Assembly: GCA_900752475.1 (NCBI GenBank)
Contig: CAADVJ010000133.1
Span: 1 to 5,406, forward strand
Reading direction: 5' to 3'
Source of the DNA: an uncultured Collinsella sp.
Lineage (GTDB): Bacteria > Actinomycetota > Coriobacteriia > Coriobacteriales > Coriobacteriaceae
Length of the DNA: 5,406 nucleotides
Part shown: positions 1-4,848 of the stretch, piece by piece
Layout of the letters: every line of letters starts with the position of its first letter
Numbering within the stretch: position 1 is the stretch's first letter
Made by a program: the position numbers and the translations under genes
The notes under the pieces: model-generated
The model's input: the letters and a program-made list of their open reading frames with translations, nothing else
What the model was told of the DNA's origin: nothing
The model's database searches: none

Positions 1-53
1 CGGCAACTGACTGCCGGCGGGCCCGTTCCTGTTTATCGGGGGAGTGCAATGGG

Positions 54-77
54 CGGAGCCGAAGCAGTCCGGCTCCG
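54..77. repeat. Perfect 8-bp inverted repeat beyond the trpS terminator
   Basis: CGGAGCCG (54-61) and CGGCTCCG (70-77) are exact reverse complements around an 8-base loop. The right arm directly abuts the A-run (78-82) that forms the U-tract of the trpS terminator on the minus strand. Neither strand has a T-run right after this hairpin, so it is not a second canonical terminator. It may protect or extend the trpS transcript end, or act as a back-up stop. A smaller hairpin, CGGCA/TGCCG, lies at 1-16. Confidence 0.55.
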
Positions 78-104
78 AAAAAGGCGGACGTCGTAGCGCC
101 CGCC
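78..104 (-). terminator. Intrinsic terminator of trpS
   Basis: Read on the minus strand, the arm GGCGGGCG (104-97) pairs with CGTCCGCC (90-83) over 8 bp, including one G-U pair. The loop is 6 bases and five T residues follow (82-78). It lies 36 bases past the trpS stop codon, as expected for the end of that transcription unit. Confidence 0.85.
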
Positions 105-139
105 CTAAAGCAATCGAAAGCTCAAGCCAGCAAATCGGT

Positions 140-1189
140 CTAGTACACCATGCCCATGGCGTCCTGAACCTCTGCCAGGGTCTGATCGGCGATCTCGTTG
201 GCGCGACGGTTGCCCTCGTGCAGTACGTCCTTCACATAGTCCAGATCGTTCTCGTAGCGCTGGCGACGCTCGCGGATCGGTGCGAAGTACTCGTTGACGG
301 CCTCGGTCACGTACTTCTTGAGCTGGCCGGAGCCGCCCATGCCAATCTCCTCGGCAATCTCGACCTCGGAACGGCCGGTGCAGATGGCGGCCGTCGAAAG
401 CAGGCCGGACACGCCGGGGCGGTTCTCGGGGTCGAACGTGATCATGCGCTCGGAGTCGGTCTGGCTCTTCTTGATGCGCTTGGCCGTCTCCTCGGCGGTC
501 ATCGAAATATTGATGGCGTTGCCATAGCTCTTGCTCATCTTGCGACCGTCCAGGCCCGGCAGCAGCGGGGTCTCGGACAGCAGCGCATCGACCTCGGGGA
601 ACACCTTGCCGTAGCGGTTGTTAAAGCGGCGGGCGATGGTGCGGGGAAGCTCGATGTGCGGTAGCTGGTCGCGACCGACGGGCACCACGTTGCCCTTGCA
701 GAACAGGATGTCGCAGGCTTGGTGCACCGGGTAGGTGAGCAGAAGGCCGGTGAGCTCGTGGCCCGAGGCCTCCATTTCGGCCTTGACCGTGGGGTTGCGC
801 GCCAGCTCGGCCTCGGAGACCAGCGACAGGAACGGCAGCATGAGCTGGTTGGCTGCGGGCACAGCGGAGTGCGCGTAGATCATGGTCTTGTCGGGGTCGA
901 TACCGCAGGCAAGGTAGTCCATGACCATGTTGTACACGTTGTCCTGGATGTGTTCGGTCGTGTCGCGGTCGGTGATGACCTGGTAGTCGGCGATGAGCAC
1001 GTTGGTCTTGGCGCCCATGTTCTGCAGCTCAACACGGCCCTTAAGGGTACCGAAGTAGTGGCCCAGGTGCAGACGGCCGGTGGGGCGGTCGCCGGTAAGC
1101 ATGGTGAACTTCTCGGGCGTCTTGGCCAGGCCCTCGCGAATGGCGTTGCTCTTTTGCAGCGCGACTTCGTAGCTGTTCTCGTTTGGCAT
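140..1189 (-). CDS. trpS: Tryptophanyl-tRNA synthetase
   Basis: A class I aminoacyl-tRNA synthetase that activates L-tryptophan with ATP and loads it on tRNA-Trp in the cytoplasm. The protein has 349 residues, close to the usual bacterial length. Visible signatures are the HIGH-type motif HLGH (41-44) within RPTGRLHLGH, the substrate-pocket block GRDQLPHIELPR (172-183), and KMSKS (217-221) in DGRKMSKSYGN. The ATG at 1189 was chosen because AGGAG (1199-1195) lies 5 bases upstream and homology begins soon after. The frame stays open 48 codons further up, but that extension is Arg/Pro/Ser-rich non-homologous sequence. The N-terminal motif TGDRPTGRLHLGHYFG resembles the TrpRS clade I recall from lactic acid bacteria and clostridia more than the Bacillus/E. 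coli form (IQPTG..LGNY). It lies downstream of the wecA-like gene on the same strand and ends at an intrinsic terminator. I see no T-box leader or Trp-rich leader peptide. Confidence 0.97.
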   Translation of the reverse strand: MPNENSYEVALQKSNAIREGLAKTPEKFTMLTGDRPTGRLHLGHYFGTLKGRVELQNMGAKTNVLIADYQVITDRDTTEHIQDNVYNMVMDYLACGIDPDKTMIYAHSAVPAANQLMLPFLSLVSEAELARNPTVKAEMEASGHELTGLLLTYPVHQACDILFCKGNVVPVGRDQLPHIELPRTIARRFNNRYGKVFPEVDALLSETPLLPGLDGRKMSKSYGNAINISMTAEETAKRIKKSQTDSERMITFDPENRPGVSGLLSTAAICTGRSEVEIAEEIGMGGSGQLKKYVTEAVNEYFAPIRERRQRYENDLDYVKDVLHEGNRRANEIADQTLAEVQDAMGMVY

Positions 1190-1194
1190 GATTG

Positions 1195-1199
1195 CTCCT
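1195..1199 (-). promoter_or_regulatory. Ribosome binding site of trpS
   Basis: AGGAG on the minus strand, 5 bases before the ATG at 1189. It decides the start of trpS against the longer open frame that runs to 1333. Confidence 0.85.
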
Positions 1200-1220
1200 A
1201 ACGTTCGTTCGCAGGTTTTG

Positions 1221-1226
1221 ATGATA
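1221..1226 (-). promoter_or_regulatory. Possible -10 element for trpS
   Basis: TATCAT on the minus strand matches TATAAT at 5 of 6 positions. It would start transcription near 1214, giving a leader of about 25 bases. The region where a -35 box should be is C-rich and matches nothing, so this is a weak call. trpS could also be read through from the wecA-like gene. Confidence 0.3.
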
Positions 1227-1237
1227 ACGCGTTTATT

Positions 1238-1280
1238 GGAGGGGCGGGGCGTAAGTAGGCGAGGGGCGGGAGAGGGGTGG
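1238..1280 (-). promoter_or_regulatory. C-rich, G-poor transcript segment (rut-like)
   Basis: In the minus-strand transcript, 29 of these 43 bases are C and only 4 are G, in the gap between the wecA-like stop and trpS. A C-over-G bubble in unstructured RNA is the typical loading site of the Rho factor, so a Rho-dependent stop after the wecA-like gene is plausible. The plus strand of the same stretch carries five runs of three or more G and could form a long-loop G-quadruplex. No function can be proven from sequence alone. Confidence 0.35.
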
Positions 1281-1292
1281 CTTGTGCGATGG

Positions 1293-1309
1293 GCGCGGCG
1301 TGGCCGCGC
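1293..1309 (-). repeat. GC-rich hairpin between the wecA-like gene and trpS
   Basis: GCGCGGC and GCCGCGC pair over 7 bp around a 3-base loop, 40 bases past the wecA-like stop. It has no T-run on the minus strand, so it is not a classical intrinsic terminator. It could stabilise the 3' end or pause polymerase just before the C-rich stretch. A TTGGCCAA palindrome (1310-1317) abuts it. Confidence 0.45.
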
Positions 1310-1348
1310 TTGGCCAACGGTGCCTTGGCACATCCTCGGCAGCTTGCC

Positions 1349-2548
1349 CTAGAGCTTGTGGTGGCGCTCTTCTTTGCGCTCCTCGGCTGCCTGCTCCTCC
1401 TGCTTAAAAGCGGGGTCGTCGGGGGTGACCAGCTCATCTTCGTGCGTGCGCTTGTTGTAATGGTGGAGCAGCACGGGCTCAAATAGATGTAGATGCTTGG
1501 CGAAGGCCGCCGAGCCAATGGCGAGCACGGTAAAGATGAGCACGCGCATGGGCACCTCGACCTGGTTAATCGCGGCGGCGCCGGCCGAAAGCATGATGCA
1601 CCAGGCATAGATGAGCAGCACGGCCTGTTTTTGGTTGTAGCCTTCTTGGATCAGGCGGTGGTGGATGTGGCCCTTGTCGGCCTGCCCGATGCTAATGTGG
1701 GCGCGCTTGCGGCGCACAATGGCGCTAAACGTGTCGATGATGGGCACGCCGGCAACGATGAGCGGGATGATAAGCGAGGTGAGTGCGGCGGTGCGGCTCA
1801 CGTTGAGCAGCGAGATGGAGCCCAGCGCAAAGCCCAGAAGCAACGACCCCGAGTCGCCCAAGAAGATGCTTGCGGGGTTGAAGTTGTAGCGCAAAAAGGC
1901 CAGACAGGCGCCAAAGAGTGCAATGGAGAGCGCGGCGGCGTCGATGCGGCCCGAGAGAACAGCCATCGAAAACATGGTGAACGATGCGATGCCGCAGATG
2001 CCCGTGGCCAAGCCGTCGAGGCCGTCGATGAGGTTAATGATGTTGGTGAATGCCACCAGATAGATCACGGTAATGGGGTAGGCGAGCCATCCGAGCATGA
2101 TCTCGCCGGGAGCAAACGGGTTGACGATGACGCCGATCCGCAGGCCGCCCATGCAGGCGATAAGCGCGGCGAGGACCTGTCCGGCCAGCTTTTGCTTGGG
2201 CGTGAGCTGGAAGACGTCGTCGATAGCGCCGGTCGCAAAGATAACGGTAAAAGAAAGCGCAAGTATGGGGTAGCTGATGTGCAGACGGGGGTGGGGCACC
2301 AAAACGGGCGGCCAACCCAGGTACCAGGTGCCTAGGATTTGCACAGTGCAGGCGACGACCAGGCCCAAAAACACCGCCGTTCCGCCCAAACGCGGGATGG
2401 GCTTGGTGTTGATGCGGCGCTTAGAAGGATAGTCGACGGCGTCGAGCTTGATTGCCAAGCGCTTGACCAGGGGCACCGCGAGGAAGGTCGTGATAAAGGC
2501 CGCCGCTGCCACGCATAGGTACGGTATGTAGCTCGGGGATGAAGCCAT
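1349..2548 (-). CDS. wecA: WecA/TagO-type undecaprenyl-phosphate sugar-1-phosphate transferase
   Basis: An integral membrane enzyme of the MraY/WecA superfamily. The family moves a HexNAc-1-phosphate (usually GlcNAc-1-P) from its UDP-sugar to undecaprenyl phosphate on the cytoplasmic face, the first step of teichoic acid or envelope polysaccharide synthesis. The 399-residue protein has about eleven hydrophobic segments. In order: IPRLGG (51-56), the metal-site pair Asp110-Asp111, NxxNxxDGLDGL (169-180), GDSGS (231-235) and HIHHRL (294-299). The last motif and the PRLGG block favour WecA/TagO over peptidoglycan MraY. After the last membrane segment (about 333-350) comes a charged tail rich in Glu, Lys and Arg (about 365-399), probably cytoplasmic. 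The start is uncertain: ATG at 2548 has only a weak GGCGG upstream, and an in-frame TTG at 2566 (six residues more) has no Shine-Dalgarno. No glycan-synthesis genes lie next to it here, so the exact sugar and polymer cannot be told. Confidence 0.93.
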   Translation of the reverse strand: MASSPSYIPYLCVAAAAFITTFLAVPLVKRLAIKLDAVDYPSKRRINTKPIPRLGGTAVFLGLVVACTVQILGTWYLGWPPVLVPHPRLHISYPILALSFTVIFATGAIDDVFQLTPKQKLAGQVLAALIACMGGLRIGVIVNPFAPGEIMLGWLAYPITVIYLVAFTNIINLIDGLDGLATGICGIASFTMFSMAVLSGRIDAAALSIALFGACLAFLRYNFNPASIFLGDSGSLLLGFALGSISLLNVSRTAALTSLIIPLIVAGVPIIDTFSAIVRRKRAHISIGQADKGHIHHRLIQEGYNQKQAVLLIYAWCIMLSAGAAAINQVEVPMRVLIFTVLAIGSAAFAKHLHLFEPVLLHHYNKRTHEDELVTPDDPAFKQEEQAAEERKEERHHKL

Positions 2549-2779
2549 GAATCTAAAAACCGCCAAGCGTCGAAGGAAAAGGTCAGAAGAACGCCATGCG
2601 CAAAGGGCATAGCCGAACCATAATACTCGACCAAGGGGGGTGCATGGAATTGCACGCAGCGATAATCACGCGCTTACCAGATATTGGGATGTTGTCGATG
2701 GCTTGTCGGGATGCCGGCGGTGATCCATATGGACTGTAATGGTGATTTTCGGCAAAAGAAAACCACCCCCCACGTTACG

Positions 2780-2807
2780 AAAATGAACCCACCTAAAACA
2801 GGTGGGT
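2780..2807 (-). terminator. Intrinsic terminator of the candidate small RNA
   Basis: On the minus strand ACCCACCT (2807-2800) pairs perfectly with AGGTGGGT (2794-2787) around a 5-base loop, followed by TCATTTT (2786-2780). The T-tract is interrupted but present. On the plus strand the hairpin is followed by GCCCTC, so termination works only in the minus direction. No protein gene ends just before it, which implies that a non-coding transcript does. Confidence 0.7.
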
Positions 2808-2925
2808 GCCCTCATCGACTGTTCCAGCGTCCTTAACAACGAAGGATACCTGTACTAGGTACGACTGTGTGGGCTCCCTAAATAAACGCGACGGTTCACC
2901 CAGTTGCTCCGCGGGGGGCGGAATA
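2780..2925 (-). ncRNA. Candidate structured small RNA or leader RNA (family not assigned)
   Basis: Read on the minus strand, the region gives consecutive hairpins: TCCGC/GCGGA (2922-2918 with 2912-2908), TACCT/AGGTA (2861-2857 with 2851-2847), TCCTT/AAGGA (2846-2842 with 2834-2830), and the terminator hairpin 2807-2787. The first three have 5-bp stems; the terminator has 8 bp. The purine-rich segments between them (GGGTGAACC, GGGAGCCCAC) look like conserved RNA core rather than protein code. The 5' end is guessed from a possible -10 box. About 240 bases separate the terminator from the wecA-like start, which fits a separate RNA as well as an attenuated leader. Known families of this size to test are raiA-motif RNA (known in Bacillota and Actinomycetota) and 6S RNA. 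I cannot confirm either from memory, so strand and function are inferred. Confidence 0.55.
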
Positions 2926-2930
2926 CCTAC

Positions 2931-2959
2931 ATCATAAAGCGGCACTTTATCGATTCCAG
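2931..2959 (-). promoter_or_regulatory. Possible promoter of the candidate small RNA
   Basis: TATGAT on the minus strand (2936-2931) matches the -10 consensus at 5 of 6 positions. With a 17-base spacer the -35 would be CTGGAA (2959-2954), only 3 of 6. Transcription would then start near 2924. A 6-bp hairpin, ATAAAG/CTTTAT (2934-2950), overlaps the box. An alternative pair is TTGTAA / GATAAA a little upstream. Confidence 0.3.
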
Positions 2960-2961
2960 TC

Positions 2962-2990
2962 TTGACATTACAAAAATCGTGTCGGACGAT
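2962..2990 (+). promoter_or_regulatory. Promoter of the radical SAM gene
   Basis: A perfect -35 box TTGACA (2962-2967) is followed after 17 bases by GACGAT (2985-2990), a weak -10 (3 of 6) of a kind tolerated in high-GC bacteria. The predicted start near 2997 gives a leader of about 77 bases. That leader carries a GGCTCGAGCC palindrome at 3003-3012. Confidence 0.5.
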
Positions 2991-2991
2991 T
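2975..2991 (+). promoter_or_regulatory. Operator-like inverted repeat in the radical SAM promoter
   Basis: AATCGT and ACGATT form a perfect 6-bp inverted repeat with a 5-base centre. It fills the spacer and covers the proposed -10 box, where a bound dimeric regulator would block polymerase. I do not recognise the motif as belonging to a named regulator. Confidence 0.4.
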
Positions 2992-3060
2992 ACGGCGCCT
3001 TGGGCTCGAGCCGTCTGTGGGGTTGATCCCTTTACGTTTGAGCTGCTGAATCGTTGTTTT

Positions 3061-3064
3061 GGAG
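3061..3064 (+). promoter_or_regulatory. Ribosome binding site deciding the pflX start
   Basis: GGAG, 9 bases before the ATG at 3074. It rules out the upstream TTG at 3059, which would place the Shine-Dalgarno inside the coding sequence. Confidence 0.75.
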
Positions 3065-3073
3065 CATGTTTTT

Positions 3074-4012
3074 ATGCCGACGTCGTTGACCGAACTTTTT
3101 TCGCCCGCCTGCCATTTGTGTCCGCGCCGTTGCGGTGCGGCGCGCGATGAGGGCGCGCGCGGCGTATGCGGTGCTAACGACACGCTCAAGGTGGCCCGCG
3201 CGGCGCTTCATATGTGGGAGGAGCCGCCTATCTCGGGCGAGGCCGGTTCGGGCACGATCTTCTTTAGCGGCTGCTCGCTCAAATGTATCTACTGCCAGAA
3301 CCACGAGATCTCGACCGGCAATTTTGGCCTTGAGATTTCGCCTGAGCGCCTGGTCGAGATTATGCTGGAACTGCAGGACCAGGGTGCCAACAACATCAAT
3401 TTGGTGACGGCGACGCACTATGCGCACCTGTTGCCGGCTGCGATTGCCGCGGCACGGGCGCGCGGACTGGTTATCCCAATCGTCTACAACACGAGTGGTT
3501 ACGAGCGCGCGAGTGCCGTGGCGGCGCTGGGCGACCTGGTCGATGTGTGGCTCACCGACTTTAAATATGCCGATGCCGGGCTTGCGCAGTCGCTCTCCCA
3601 TATAAAGGATTACCCGCGTGTGGCCGTGTCGGGTCTGGCCCAGATGGCGCGCGAGATCGAGCGCCGCGGGGGAGAGTTGGTGGACGAGGACGGGCTTATG
3701 AAGCGTGGCATGATCGTGCGTCACCTGGTGCTTCCGGGGCATTCAGACGATTCGTGTCGCGTGCTGGACCTGGTGTGGCAGACGGTGGGCGACGTGCCGA
3801 TCTCGGTTATGAACCAGTACACGCCCAATGCGCTCATGCGCGAGCAGGGCGGCGAGTTGGCGCGCGCTGTGACGCGTGAGGAGTACGAGCAGGTGCTCGA
3901 CCATGCCGACGACCTGGGCTTTACGACGATGTTCTGGCAAGAGGGCGGCGCGGTAGACGAGAGCTTCACCCCGGCCTTCGACACCACCGGTGTTCTCACC
4001 AGTGCAAAGTAG
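3074..4012 (+). CDS. pflX: PflX-family radical SAM protein
   Basis: A radical S-adenosylmethionine enzyme of the PflX group (COG1313), related to pyruvate formate-lyase activating enzymes but of unproven substrate. The 312-residue protein carries the [4Fe-4S] motif CxxxCxxC at Cys67, Cys71 and Cys74 (SGCSLKCIYCQNHE). Before it sits a second cysteine cluster, Cys13, Cys16, Cys20 and Cys32 (CHLCPRRCG then GVCG), typical of this group and probably a further metal or cluster site. Other family-like blocks are VYNTSGYE (137-144), WLTDFKY (159-165), RHLVLPG (216-222) and NQYTP (247-251). The ATG at 3074 is preferred because GGAG (3061-3064) lies 9 bases upstream; an in-frame TTG at 3059 overlaps the ribosome site. 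No formate-lyase or other obvious glycyl-radical partner is next to it, so the name reflects family, not proven activity. It has its own promoter and stands alone. Confidence 0.9.
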   Translation: MPTSLTELFSPACHLCPRRCGAARDEGARGVCGANDTLKVARAALHMWEEPPISGEAGSGTIFFSGCSLKCIYCQNHEISTGNFGLEISPERLVEIMLELQDQGANNINLVTATHYAHLLPAAIAAARARGLVIPIVYNTSGYERASAVAALGDLVDVWLTDFKYADAGLAQSLSHIKDYPRVAVSGLAQMAREIERRGGELVDEDGLMKRGMIVRHLVLPGHSDDSCRVLDLVWQTVGDVPISVMNQYTPNALMREQGGELARAVTREEYEQVLDHADDLGFTTMFWQEGGAVDESFTPAFDTTGVLTSAK

Positions 4013-4020
4013 TGCGTTCG

Positions 4021-4058
4021 TCGATGAATTTTCTGGGACGGGGATAAAAAATCATCGA
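4021..4058. repeat. Imperfect inverted repeat after the radical SAM gene
   Basis: TCGATGA-A-TTTT (4021-4032) pairs with AAAA-A-TCATCGA (4047-4058) with a single A/A mismatch, around a 14-base centre rich in G. It starts 8 bases after the pflX stop. No T-run follows on the plus strand, so it is a poor intrinsic terminator. It could be an RNA-stabilising 3' hairpin or one copy of a dispersed intergenic repeat. Confidence 0.5.
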
Positions 4059-4121
4059 GAGCATCGCCTGTTCGAAAAGTTGCCAAAATAGCCGCGCCCC
4101 AAAAAGACTGGTTATTGGGCG

Positions 4122-4149
4122 TTGACAGTTGGCGAGCCGTAGGTAAAAT
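4122..4149 (+). promoter_or_regulatory. Promoter of tRNA-Ala
   Basis: TTGACA (4122-4127) is a perfect -35 box and TAAAAT (4144-4149) matches the -10 consensus at 5 of 6, with a 16-base spacer. Transcription should start near 4156, a few bases before the mature tRNA. It is the strongest-looking promoter in the window. Confidence 0.85.
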
Positions 4150-4162
4150 ATCGACTTGTCCT

Positions 4163-4235
4163 GGGGACGTAGCTCAGTTGGGAGAGCGCTGCCGTCGCAT
4201 GGCAGAGGCCGAGGGTTCGACTCCCTTCGTCTCCA
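4163..4235 (+). tRNA. tRNA-Ala, anticodon CGC
   Basis: The cloverleaf is complete in 73 bases: a 7-bp acceptor stem (GGGGACG with CGTCTCC), a 4-bp D stem GCTC/GAGC, a 5-bp anticodon stem CTGCC/GGCAG with loop GTCGCAT, and a T arm with GTTCGAC. The anticodon is CGC, which reads the Ala codon GCG. The G3-U70 wobble pair in the acceptor stem, the main identity mark for alanyl-tRNA synthetase, is present and supports the call. The discriminator base is A. The 3' CCA is not encoded (CCC follows), so it must be added by nucleotidyltransferase. The GCG codon is common in this window, in line with a dedicated CGC tRNA. Confidence 0.97.
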
Positions 4236-4249
4236 CCCTTGGATTTGAT

Positions 4250-4281
4250 AAGCCGCTGACATTGTGTCGGCGGCTTTTTTT
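4250..4281 (+). terminator. Strong intrinsic terminator after tRNA-Ala
   Basis: AAGCCGCTGACA (4250-4261) pairs with TGTCGGCGGCTT (4265-4276) over 12 bp with one T-G pair and a 3-base loop. A run of seven T (4275-4281) follows. It ends the tRNA transcript, yet the next gene begins only 20 bases later, so it may also set how much of that gene is expressed. Confidence 0.92.
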
Positions 4282-4301
4282 AAAAAAGAAAGGGCTGCAC
4301 C

Positions 4302-4766
4302 ATGGCCGAGCTTGAGTCCCAACCACTGTCTGCCGAGGAGCGCGCCGAGTTGGAAGAGCTCCGCGCCGAGAAGGCTCGTCGCGAGGCCCAGGAAGAGGCA
4401 CGCCGCGAGCGTGAGGAGCTGGCCGCCCTGCGTGCCGAGCGCGAGAAGGCCGAGGAGGCCGCTGCGAAGGTTGCGCCCGCGCCCGCGCCCAAGCCCGCGC
4501 CTGCACCCAAGCCTGCCGCCGCGAAGCCCGCGTCCACCGCACCCAAACCTCAGCCCAAAAGAGCCGCTCACCCCAAGCCCGTCGAGCCCAAACCGAGCCG
4601 TGACGAGATGACCTTTGCCCAGCGCATGGTCACCTCCAAGGAGCCTACGGGCGAGAATGAGATCCCCGGCATGGCTCCGGCTCAAAAAATCATCATCGTG
4701 CTCGCCCTCATCGCGTTTATCGTCTTTATGGTTTACACGATCACGGGCAGCATGGGCCTGCACTAA
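4302..4766 (+). CDS. Small single-span membrane protein with coiled coil and Pro/Ala/Lys linker
   Basis: I do not recognise a named family. The 154-residue protein has three parts. Residues 1-57 are almost all Glu, Arg, Ala, Leu and Lys and should form a long charged helix or coiled coil. Residues 58-98 are an Ala/Pro/Lys linker with PAPKPAPAPKP-type repeats. Residues 129-147 are a hydrophobic span just before the C-terminus, preceded by a polar segment (99-128). There is no N-terminal signal peptide, so the topology suggests a tail-anchored protein with most of its mass in the cytoplasm. The start is supported by AAAGGG (4289-4294), 7 bases upstream of the ATG. The compositional bias makes distant matches unreliable. 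It lies between tRNA-Ala and pncB with no visible promoter of its own, and it may be cotranscribed with pncB. A membrane-tethering or scaffold role is possible but only a guess. Confidence 0.8.
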   Translation: MAELESQPLSAEERAELEELRAEKARREAQEEARREREELAALRAEREKAEEAAAKVAPAPAPKPAPAPKPAAAKPASTAPKPQPKRAAHPKPVEPKPSRDEMTFAQRMVTSKEPTGENEIPGMAPAQKIIIVLALIAFIVFMVYTITGSMGLH

Positions 4767-4848
4767 CCTGTTCGCGCCGGGCTCCATGCCCGCACGTCCG
4801 CCTCGCCCAACCCTCAACCTCTGCACAACACATCCGAAAGGTCGCCCC
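4767..4848 (+). other. Short C-rich gap before pncB
   Basis: These 82 bases hold a weak CGGGC/GCCCG hairpin (4778-4792, 5 bp, no T-run) and then a C-rich, G-poor segment (4791-4835: 24 C and 5 G of 45 on the sense strand). I see no convincing -10 or -35 box, so pncB may be read through from the gene before it. AAAGG (4837-4841) is the ribosome site of pncB. Confidence 0.5.

Larger units (their letters stand above)
2549..3073. other. 525-base intergenic region between divergent genes
   Basis: This gap separates the minus-strand wecA-like gene from the plus-strand radical SAM gene. I find no ORF with a ribosome site and family-like content. It holds a structured, terminator-ended minus-strand element (about 2780-2925), a minus-strand TATTAT box (2625-2620) that could serve the wecA-like gene but lacks a good -35, a GTGCA/TGCAC hairpin (2640-2655), a TCCATATGGA palindrome (2724-2733), an imperfect hairpin (2741-2767), and the plus-strand promoter and inverted repeat before the radical SAM gene. 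Confidence 0.7.

Noticed and set aside
140..1333. Longer trpS reading frame with 48 extra N-terminal codons
   Set aside because: The extension is Arg/Pro/Ser-rich, crosses the C-rich gap and lacks family similarity. AGGAG sits 5 bases before the ATG at 1189.
1190..1348. T-box or Trp leader-peptide control of trpS
   Set aside because: The gap is only 159 bases. It has no T-box core, no leader ORF with tandem Trp codons and no terminator with a T-run.
1493..2335. 280-codon plus-strand frame opposite the wecA-like gene
   Set aside because: Shadow of a clearly conserved membrane enzyme. The composition (Gly, Asp, His, Arg) reflects the complement of hydrophobic codons in GC-rich DNA.
2886..2901. 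T-box-like string GGGTGAACCGTCGCG on the minus strand
   Set aside because: It only loosely resembles the T-box consensus AGGGTGGNACCGCG. The terminator about 80 bases downstream is not complementary to most of it, there is no specifier loop, and the downstream wecA-like gene is not a usual T-box target.
3032..3742. 236-codon minus-strand frame opposite pflX
   Set aside because: Antisense to strongly conserved radical SAM motifs, with no ribosome site and no recognisable domain.
4163..4281. tRNA-Ala as a mobile-element attachment site
   Set aside because: No integrase, no direct repeat of the tRNA 3' end and no change in base composition is visible on either side.
4115..4315. 66-codon plus-strand frame through the tRNA
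   Set aside because: It is simply the sense translation of the tRNA gene and its terminator, and it runs into the start of the real gene at 4302.
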